The notes beneath the pieces were generated by a model, which searched no databases, was not told the origin of the DNA, and saw only the letters and a list, made by a program, of their open reading frames with translations. A stretch of 64,000 nt of DNA from Silene conica (taxonomy: Eukaryota; Streptophyta; Magnoliopsida; Caryophyllales; Caryophyllaceae), in NCBI GenBank assembly GCA_029255685.2, contig CM055313.2, positions 71,216,641-71,280,640 on the forward strand. Direction: 5' to 3'. Position numbers and translations under genes: made by a program. Shown here piece after piece: positions 56,415 to 64,000 of this stretch. Numbering within the stretch: position 1 is the first letter of the stretch; every line of letters begins with the position of its first letter.

Positions 56415-57649
56415 TGTTGGTTTCACTAGGTAGTCATACTAGCTAATCCATATCATTAGTCTTACTAATATAACTAATTAAACTCATATTAATTTAGTCG
56501 ATCTTATGCATGCAACAAAATATGCGGAATAAGGAGAATCGTATTCTTACAACCGGTCCGAAATATGCTTAGGACGATCCTCCAAGAGCAACCAAGTAAG
56601 CTTGCCTCCAATGGGTAGGCACCAAGACCCTACCTTTAAACGGACCAAATAACCGAACCCGAGCTAGGAGACGGAATTAGGCTAAAACCGTGTACTAATA
56701 CTTCTTATTAGTATACTAGAAAATATTATCTAGTAATAGTTTTAGAGGTTATTGTATTTTGTTTCTCACACTAGAAAAATACAACATTAGATTAGTCATA
56801 AATGTGTGATCTATGACATGTATATATAATGGAGAATGGGTTTTTGGTGGGTAGTAGTGAACCGTGTAATAGGGGTTAAAAGCATAAGGAATTTGATTCC
56901 TTTTGTCTTATTTACACTTAGGGTTGCATGGCTACCTATTAACCATCATACCCTAATACAAAATTATTTTATAAGATAAAATTAACCCACAACATACACA
57001 TTACACGGCTCCCTTAAGAGTAAAATGGACTTCCATTTTACAATTCTTAATCTTGTACAATTGTCTAATATGTGACATCTTATGTGACATATTTAATTGT
57101 ATTAATTTAAAATATATTTATCATATAAATAATATTTCTAAATTAATTAAATCATATTTAACAAATTATTTAGTAATTCGAAATTACTGTCCCAACATAT
57201 GGTTATCGTAATAATTGTCGATACGATATATTAACAACGTTTGTTATAACCATGAACCATTCATTATACTAATTTCGATATTTCTTAAATATCGGTTAAT
57301 ACTTGACAATTGACACATTTCAATTTCAAATATAAATCTTACCTTAAGATTCAACCTCTAATTTCTCAATATACGGTTTTAAGAATATCGATCAATCTGT
57401 ATCCTATACAATTAATCAATATACGTTTAAGGGCTTAGTCCTATAGGTGTGACCTAAAGGGATCAACTGACCACCACCGTCATACGACAGTAATGTTAAA
57501 CTCTAGTCAGCCAATCATTACCGATTAATGTTGGTCAGTTGACTAAATCAATATTGGATCGTCCCTTGCATATTCTTTTCATAAGATTTATGACAATGAT
57601 TTTTATCACTGTCGTGATCGCACTATTGTTGAGGACACATTTCCCAACA
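56415..57649 (-). repeat. Copia 5' LTR (right)
   Basis: 1235 bp, nearly identical to 49273-50507; the one difference seen is C/G at about 56833 (GGAGAATGGG here). Confidence 0.95.
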
Positions 57650-58104
57650 GGTCAGGCATGCAATATCAAATATCAGACAGTTATCGCGTAGGAAATTCAT
57701 CAAAGAAATTGCGGGTCACATCTGGTAGATTAAAAATAAAAAAAATAAAATAAAAAACATGTGTTAATGATGTGGCTCAACTAGAGCTTCCTAAATGTTT
57801 CTGTAATTATATAGATAAGATACTAGTTTAAAAATTAAAACCCGTGCAAAATTGCACGCGTATATATAAAATCATTTAAAATTTGACTTATTTATAACAA
57901 ATATAATATTTTCTCCATCCACTTCAAACTTTTCCTTTACAAAATATCTTAAACATTTTTGTCGATCCTTTTGAATCCAACTCTATCATATGTTTACTCA
58001 ATGATTTTGACGGATAATTACACTAATAAAGGTTCTTAAGATAACAAAACCAGAGTTATGGTGATTTTTGTAACCCGTTCAAATTAGTACTCATGCATTA
58101 TAAT

Positions 58105-58547
58105 TAGACCTAGCAAACAGATCGGGTCGTGTCGGGTTCGTGTTCGTGTCACATGTAAACGGGTCACAAAACCTCCAACCCAAACCCAACCCAATTAAAT
58201 TTCGTGTCGTGTTCGTGTCGACCCACTTAGATAAATGGGTCATCAAGCCTCAACCCTAACCCGTTAATTTCGTGTCGGGTTCGTGACGGGTTCGTGTCGG
58301 GTTTTCGTGTCATGTCCATATTTGGAAAGTTGAAGTATATTTATGTGATGAAGGATAAAAAAAATTACGATTAATTTAGTAAACAGGTCATTCGTGTCGG
58401 GTTCGTGTTTATAGAGCTCAACCCAAACTCGTCCCAATTAAATGTCGTGTTCGTGTCGACCCACTTACATAAATGGGTCATTAAGACTTAACCCAAACCC
58501 GTTATATTTGTGTCGGGTTCGTGTCGTGTCATTATTTGCCAGCTCTA
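58105..58547. mobile_element. hAT-like MITE, TSD ATTATAAT (8 bp)
   Basis: 443 bp with ends TAGACCTAGCAAACA and (complement) TAGAGCTGGCAAATA. ATTATAAT stands on both sides (58097-58104 and 58548-58555), the 8-bp duplication of hAT elements. The inside is built of GTCGGGTTCGTG, CGTGTCG and GACCCACTTA words in both orientations, typical of subterminal transposase-binding repeats. No coding sequence. Confidence 0.9.
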
Positions 58548-58976
58548 ATTATAATTAAAGATGTTAAAATTTAATCTGACCCAATCTTAATCCTGAATAT
58601 TTGATCCATTTAGCAACCAAGTTCTGTAAATTATGACATGCAATCCGACAGATATACGACTCTTAATGGCTCGTTATTTCAGGGTTAAACCTGATAAATT
58701 GAAAATAAGTTTATATAAAAAGTATGTCAAATATTACGAAAACATTAATAATTATTTTATATAATAATTTTACGAAAATATTTAATTTTTATGCATAATA
58801 AATGATACCGTAACTATTATTAAGTTGTGATTTTTAATTCACAAACATGATAAGAAAAATTAATGAAACAAACTTTGATTTTACAATTGTTCAATGTAAG
58901 AACTATGATTTCAATAAGAAATGAATGCGTAGTATGATTAAAATAGTAGTATCAAATATGTTTTAACTAAAAACTA

Positions 58977-59183
58977 CTCTCACATATTCCGAATAACTTT
59001 CCTTCTTTAAGGATGACACGGTAATTAATGAAACCGGATTAAATAAGGTAAAGTATTGCGGTGGGATAAGGTAATTGGAGAGATGAAACGTATTGTGGGG
59101 TATTATTGTGGGTGAGCTGATTAAAATAAGTATTGTTGTGGGGCAAAGTGATTAAAATAAATATTGTTTTGGATGAGGTGGAG
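58977..59183. mobile_element. Stowaway-like MITE, left part only
   Basis: It starts CTCTCACATATTCCGAATAA after TA and follows the element at 46375 through GGTAATTGGAGAGA, GTATTGTGGGG and GATTAAAATAAGTATTGT. The right terminus is missing; LINE-associated sequence begins at 59192. Confidence 0.65.
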
Positions 59184-59191
59184 TTTTGTTA

Positions 59192-61347
59192 TTGGTTATT
59201 AAACTTGTTATTAAAAAAGCCCAGGGGTTGATGGTTTTTCATCTAGCTTCTTTAAGGAAGCTTGGGGGACTGTCCAAAGAGATTTTTGCAAAGCTATACT
59301 TGATTTCTTTGCTACAGGTTTTATGCCCAAACAGGCAAATGTCACAGTTGTTCATCTTATTCCAAAGAAGTCAGTGGTGTCTACTGTCAAAGACTTTAGA
59401 TCCATATCCTGCTGCACGGTCATTTACAAAACTATTAGCAAAATCATTGCTAACAGAATGGTTCACCTAATGCCTCTTCTTGTTGGGCCAGAGCAAGCTG
59501 CATTCATTAAGGGTAGAAACCTTTTTGATAATGTGATGCTTACCCAAGCTCTGATAAAAGGTTATGGAAGAAAAGGGATCTCCCCTAGATGTTTATTAAA
59601 AGTGGATATCTGTAAAGCTTTTGATACCCTTCAATGGGCCTTCGTTAATCAAATGCTTATTGGATTCCGCTTCCCACCAAAATTTATCCAATGGATCATG
59701 GGATGTATAAGTGGATCTTGGTTCACTATAAAGATTAATGGTCAGAATTGTGGTTTTTTCAAAGGGAAAAGTGGTGTTCAACAAGGAGATCCACTTTCCC
59801 CTTACTTATTTGTGTTGAGCATGGAAATTCTGTCAAGACTTTTAAGGAAAATTTGCCTTTACCCAAATGTTTCCTATCATCCAAAGTGTTCAAAGATTGG
59901 CCTTACTCATCTAACCTTTGTAGATGACCTCATGATTTTCTGCCGAGGAGATCTACCTTCCATTCAGAAAGCAACTGATTCCCTGCATCTTTTCTCTAAA
60001 TGGTCTGGGTTAAAAGCGAATTTAGAGAAGACTGACATCTACCTTGGAGGTGTTGCTGATGAGGTTAAGTCTCTTATTTTGACTGAAATAGGGATTACTG
60101 AGGGTACTTTCCCCTTCCGTTATTTGGGCATTCCTCTTCATCACTCAAGATTAACGAAAGGTAACTTTGGTGTTCTCCTCAATAATCTTCATCTTGTTAT
60201 TCAAAAGAGCGGTTCTCATAGTCTTTCTTACGCTGGGAAGCTGCAGATTATACAGACTGCCATTTTTGGAGTCAATAACTTTTGGTGCTCAAGCTTGAAA
60301 CTACCTCACAATATCTGCTTTGCTATAGATAAATGTTGTAGACACTTCTTTTGGGGTGAAAGTAATGGCAGCAGAAGAATGGTCTTCAAAAGCTGGTCGT
60401 CCATTTGTGCTCTGTGGACAGAAGGTGGTTTTCAAGTCAAAAATCTAATAGCATGGAACAGGGCAAGCCTGATCAAACAATTATGGCAAATAGATAAGAT
60501 GCAATCCAATATATGGACTAAATGGTTGCATAGCTATGTCACTCCTTTGGATTATTTTTGGGAGCTGCAACCTCATGATAATCAAGCTGATAGTCTCAGA
60601 AGTATTGTTCAGATTAAAAACTGGCTAATTCATTACGCAGGAAACGCTGATGCTGCTCAAAAATTGCTAAAAGACTGTACTCAAAGAGGGAAGCTTTCCT
60701 TGGGGCTTGTTTATGAGGCAATTCGGCCTAAATTCCCAGCAATCAGTTATCAGAAGGCTATTCATAGAGGCCTTTATCTTCCCAGACATAAGGTTACCCT
60801 TATGCTTGCAGCTCAGCATAAATTACCAATAGTAGATCAACTAATGCGTAGGGGCAGTATAATGGTTAACAGATGTATACTTTGCAAGAATGCAGCTGAA
60901 AGTTCTTCACACCTTTTCTTCTAGTGCTCCTTTTCAATGCATCTCCTTGCTCAAATCAAAGCCTGGACAGCTATGCATACTTTACATACGGACTTGCGCT
61001 CATTGCTAAACTGGGTTGATGACAAAAAGAGGAGGAAACATTGGATAAATAAGTGGCTGAAGAGTTGTATTGGTGCATTGGTTTATGCCATTTGGTCAGA
61101 AAGGAACAGAAGACTCTTTGAAGGGCAGGAAAGAAGAGCCGAAAATCTCCTAAGAGACATACAATTCATAGTTAGCATTTTAACTCTGAATAGGAACCCA
61201 AAAGTAATAGAAGAGGAAATGTTAAGCAAATTGAGTACTACTAGTTAGTTTTCGTTTGCTTGGAGGTTATGCTTTTGTAAGAACTCTCTTGTATTCCGTT
61301 TTTTCTGAATATAATGAGAAAATATCTTCTTGCAAAAAAAAAAAAAA
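59192..61347 (+). mobile_element. 5'-truncated L1-like LINE
   Basis: The insert begins near 59219, inside the RT domain of ORF2, and ends with a 14-base A run (61334-61347) after AATATAATGAGA. Most of ORF2 5' of RT and all of ORF1 are missing, the usual result of incomplete target-primed reverse transcription. A 27-base direct repeat starts at 59192 and again at 61543, but the second copy is 195 bases beyond the A tail and inside the end of Helitron D. Confidence 0.85.
59219..61248 (+). pseudogene. LINE ORF2 reverse transcriptase and C-terminal zinc domain, one stop
   Basis: The frame begins with PGVDGFSSSFFKEAWGTVQ at 59221. RT blocks follow: FRSISCCTVIYKTISKII, VDICKAFDTLQW (motif A, Asp present), GVQQGDPLSPYLFVLSMEIL (motif B) and FVDDLMIFC (motif C; the usual A before DD is V). 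The thumb and long connection lead to CILCKNAAESSSHLFF of the zf-RVT domain. There a TAG at 60922-60924 interrupts the frame, which continues in the same register with CSFSMHLLAQIKAW to 61248. One nonsense change is therefore the only break after the truncation. The RT would nick-prime and copy LINE RNA; this copy lacks the endonuclease domain. Confidence 0.88.
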
Positions 61348-61511
61348 GGAGAGGGAGAGTTATTGAAAAAGGAGAGCGAGAGTTATTGAAAATAGGAGGC
61401 AATATTTTTTTATTCTAATTATGATAGTAAAAAATAGACTTTAAGAATATTTTAACCCGTATTCTAACTTTGGCGATAGTGTGACTCATACTGGTTTCCC
61501 TATGCAAAAAA
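61348..61511. other. Unassigned sequence between LINE tail and Helitron D
   Basis: It starts with a short tandem duplication (GGAGAG(G/C)GAGAGTTATTGAAAA twice) and ends at AAAAAA before CTAG. Nothing else recognised. Confidence 0.5.
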
Positions 61512-62760
61512 CTAGTTTTATCCCGTGCAAAATTGCACGGATTTGGTTATTAAACTTGTTATTAAAAAAAGTTTATCTAAGTTACAAATTATTGAGATCG
61601 GAATTACATAATCAAATTTTAAAGTACTAATCAATATCATACATGAATGAAAAAAGATAGAATTTATACGTAATTCAACAACTGTACAAATGTAGGGGAA
61701 TCTTTCAAAATCATTATAAACAACATTAATGTTTCCTTTTATACCGTTGAAATAAATAAGTAATTCACTATATTTCTTAAATCGAACGAAAACTTCAAGA
61801 AAACATGAAAAAACATAAATTTAATCATAATTATTTGGTTGGTAAGAAGTAAGAACCAGCCCGCAATGGTGGATTATAGTGGTTAAAACTTGGGTGAAAT
61901 TCGACCCGTGTTCAAGCCTCCGCAGGTGCAAATCTTGTGGAGTATTATTCGTCCGAGTCCATACCTAAATAAATTTCGAGCTTGTCACCCTCGGGTGGCT
62001 TACCTTGTGTATGTGGTTCGCATGCTATCACATATACTCGAGGATTTACCCGGTGCGCACCAAAGGTAGCGGCTGCGGGTTCCCTCGTCACTAAAAAAAA
62101 TAAGAGAACGAAATTGTTTCAAATGTTATTGATTTAATAAAAATAAGATTGATTAAAGTATCTTTAGCATAAATGATAACTTAAATTTAATTTCATCTAT
62201 CACCCAGCCTTGCAAGCCACCATATTGATTATATGAAATAAAAAAAAGGCGTTAAGAATGTTTAAATTCCTTTGTCTTTGTCAAAAAAATAAAAAAAAGG
62301 ATGTTTAAATTCAAAGTATCTTTAGCATATATGATTAACATAAATTTAATTTTATATAATCTATAAACAAATTGATTAAAGTATCTTTAGCATAAATAAC
62401 CGCTAATATTAAGTTTATATTATTTTGAAAATAAAATACTTAAGCACTTTAAATAGTTGTCAAACTTAGTCACAAAGCATCCAAATTTTGGTTCATCATA
62501 TGCTTAACCGGTTTTGAACAAGACCGAACTAAAAATCAAAACTTTAAAAACTGTAGATCAAGAATGAGACCTAATAAATACGATACGAGTACGGTCTTGG
62601 CCAGATAATACGGTCCAGACCTAAGCTTGCTCATCCTAGAGTGAATTGTCACGTGTCCCACCTCAGATAAACCAATAAATACTTTTCTTATCATCACTCG
62701 GTTTTAAAAATGTGTCACTTCCGTCTTGTAAAATAGGCGCTCTCTCCTTTTAATAGATGA
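61512..62760 (-). mobile_element. Helitron D (minus strand), with a SINE inside
   Basis: On the minus strand the 5' end TCATCTATTAAAAGGAGAGA is at 62760, preceded by A (T at 62761). The 3' end has hairpin CCGTGCAATTTTGCACGG (61522-61540) followed by ATAAAACTAG ending at 61512, then T. These are all Helitron hallmarks; about 1.25 kb including the SINE. No Rep/helicase. Confidence 0.75.
61862..62100 (+). mobile_element. tRNA-derived SINE
   Basis: An RNA polymerase III A box (TAGTGGTTAAAACTTGG, 61877-61893) and B box (GTGTTCAAGCCTC, 61908-61920) stand at the normal spacing. The body ends CGCACCAAAGGTAGCGGCTG then an A run at 62093-62100. The GGTAGCGGCTGCGGG wording resembles the widespread plant Au-type SINEs. 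Exact ends and target duplication are uncertain (AAGAAC/AAGAGAAC-like words flank it). Confidence 0.78.
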
Positions 62761-64000
62761 TATAAATAATATCCAGCCTTGAAAATACCGCAATAGTTGA
62801 TATACGTTGTATTTAGGAAAGGGATGGCGAAGAGAGTACATATATGATAGTTAAAGTAGTAGACTTGTACATCATTGCAACAATGACAAAGTTTTGCGGT
62901 ATTAATATCTTTGATCACGATTGATGGATCTGCGTTAGTTGTTACGTGAACCCCAGTTTGTGACAATTACGAAATTTTAGAATTGATCTTTGTAGTCCGC
63001 TATGGATACAAGGTTGTTGTTATGTATTTAAATTAATTAAGTTGCTACCTCTTTGTATTCTTTTATAATTTTTCTCTATCGTGTTTAAGAAACAATGGAG
63101 AATATTAGTTATATAATCTTACGAAAGTTTAATTTCATATGGAATAATTTTCTGCGTCAATTTTTTTGTGAATTGCATAAAATTATTTTGTTTATTCTGT
63201 CGATATTGAATTAATGGGAATTTTATTATCAAGTGGCCGGGGAATATATAAATTTTAATTCTTCAATTTTAATTTGTAAGAACTGGTAATTCACGTGAAT
63301 TCACAATGCCGCTATAAAAATTAGGCTTCTCACTCTAATTCTATCAATATAGGACAATGCCCTAACGTGATTAAGATAAATCTTCATTTACTTGTAAGGA
63401 TGCCATTTGCACGTACTTTTATAAGTTTGATGCGGATAACTCAACATAGTGTCTTTATATGGGTTACCTACGCGATCTTTAAATTGCTAGCAATTGTAGC
63501 AATTACTATGATTTAAATTTTCTTAGAAATGTCTTTATTTATACGATTTTAGCGATTAAACAAGATCGGCTTTAATCAATATTTATTTTTAGTAATTTAT
63601 TACAAATTGATTGATATCCACAAATTGTGATGGTTTGTGAAATCATTAATTGGGTGGGCCGTGAGGGCTGAAATGGGCACGGCCAACAGGCCTAGTAGAA
63701 AACTACATGTCATCGTTCAGCCAGATTGCATATAATCCCCTACCATGTTCATTAACAACACCTGCATCATTCATATTTCAATTGTATAGTACGTACCTAA
63801 AGTGACCTACCAATTTAGCACATCGTGGTGGAGTCCTAATTTAGTATTAGGGAGATGAAAATAACAGCGAAAAATCAAAAATAAATAATTAATGATGTAA
63901 ATAAACTCAAAAATACTTTATAACTTATAACAAATAAATTTATGAGATTTACATTTTTTAGCGAGAACGGGACGTGGTGCGGGCGTGAGTATGCATAGTA
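62761..64000. other. AT-rich sequence, nothing recognised
   Basis: No open frame with a known domain, no terminal repeats and no RNA gene could be supported. The 83-codon frame at 62715-62966 (minus) crosses the Helitron edge and has no motif. Confidence 0.5.

Larger units (their letters stand above)
49273..57649 (-). mobile_element. Gag-only Copia element (TR-GAG type), complete, TSD GGTCA
   Basis: Two 1235-bp LTRs (49273-50507 and 56415-57649) begin TGTTGGTTTC and end TTCCCAACA. GGTCA is on both sides (49268-49272, 57650-57654). The PBS at 56401-56412 sets the minus-strand orientation. The only coding sequence is gag (53018-53944). There is no protease, RT or integrase, only 2.5 kb of non-coding DNA between gag and the 3' LTR and 2.4 kb of leader. 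I find one difference between the LTRs (ATGGACAATGGG versus ATGGAGAATGGG), so the insertion is very recent and was made with enzymes of another Copia element. Confidence 0.95.
48413..57830 (-). mobile_element. Helitron B (minus strand), interrupted by a Copia element
   Basis: The minus-strand 5' end TCTTATCTATATAATTACAG is at 57830. The 3' hairpin CTCGTGCAATTTGCACGGG-like (48425-48442) and ATTAAAACT are at the left. The CTAG end is degenerate and abuts the 5' end of Helitron A. Without the 8.4-kb Copia insertion it is about 1.03 kb. The short remainder right of the Copia (57655-57830) contains GATGTGGCTCAAC, comparable to the GCCACATCATC motif of the other Helitrons. Confidence 0.6.
57833..59191 (-). 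mobile_element. Helitron C (minus strand), 5' part not found
   Basis: On the minus strand the 3' end is hairpin CGTGCAATTTTGCACG (57843-57858) then TTTTAATTTTTAAACTAG (CTAG at 57833-57836) and T. Only two bases (TA) separate it from the 5' end of Helitron B, a head-to-tail tandem. Its own 5' TC end is not visible; the sequence runs to a Stowaway fragment and then the LINE. A hAT MITE (58105-58547) is nested in it. Confidence 0.6.

Noticed and set aside
61862..61935. tRNA gene
   Set aside because: A and B boxes are present but no cloverleaf with acceptor stem could be formed; the 3' body and A tail fit a SINE.
62715..62966. 83-codon frame with cysteines near the right end
   Set aside because: It crosses the Helitron boundary at 62760 and has no motif or homologous look.

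Overview
This window is plant nuclear DNA made almost entirely of transposable elements. I recognise no host protein-coding gene, rRNA or tRNA gene and no CRISPR array. The transposon mix (Athila-type and chromovirus Ty3 elements, Copia, CACTA, hAT, Mutator-, Stowaway- and Tourist-like MITEs, Helitrons, an L1-like LINE and a tRNA-type SINE) is that of a repeat-rich eudicot. A Caryophyllales species such as a Silene relative is a guess from the overall look of the repeats, not a demonstrated assignment.

Left part (1-9870): a chain of broken elements. It holds a minus-strand chromovirus LTR (1-1417), the 3' part of a CACTA transposon with three in-frame TNPA-like exons and a dense subterminal repeat (about 1641-3223), a minus-strand Copia remnant with its gag start, PBS and LTR (3224-6422), a degraded plus-strand chromovirus pol (6423-9688) and a Copia LTR fragment (9689-9870).

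Centre (9871-38545): an old minus-strand Athila-like element (the outer Athila) acts as host for later insertions. Its 3' LTR was split by a 9.5 kb non-coding LARD with 2970-bp LTRs (10358-19835, TSD ATATA). Its 3' untranslated part received a Helitron (21098-22237) and an 11-kb Athila-like element (24497-35518, TSD ATAGC). Its gag received a solo LTR (37293-38525, TSD CATCC) and then a second LARD-like LTR (38546-41423). The 11-kb Athila still has an open RNase H/integrase frame, but its reverse transcriptase lacks the motif A aspartate and its gag-pro frames are broken.

Right part (41424-64000): LTR fragments fused head to head, a Copia LTR carrying a hAT-like insert, then a tandem run of minus-strand Helitrons. 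These Helitrons carry nested MITEs (a Stowaway inside a Mutator-like MITE inside a Helitron) and a very young gag-only Copia element (49273-57649, TSD GGTCA; one difference seen between its LTRs). A 5'-truncated LINE (59219-61347) and a last Helitron with a SINE inside (61512-62760) follow. The last 1.2 kb holds nothing I can identify.

The most unusual pattern is that at least four distinct LTR-retrotransposon families here carry clusters of GC-rich perfect or near-perfect palindromes (CTCGATCGAG, CTCGGCCGAG, CCCCGATCGGGG, and a 35-37 bp GCCGG palindrome repeated every 86-88 bp). These lie in otherwise AT-rich LTRs and untranslated regions, and in one element also inside the coding region. 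All percentages and counts were made by eye from the sequence.
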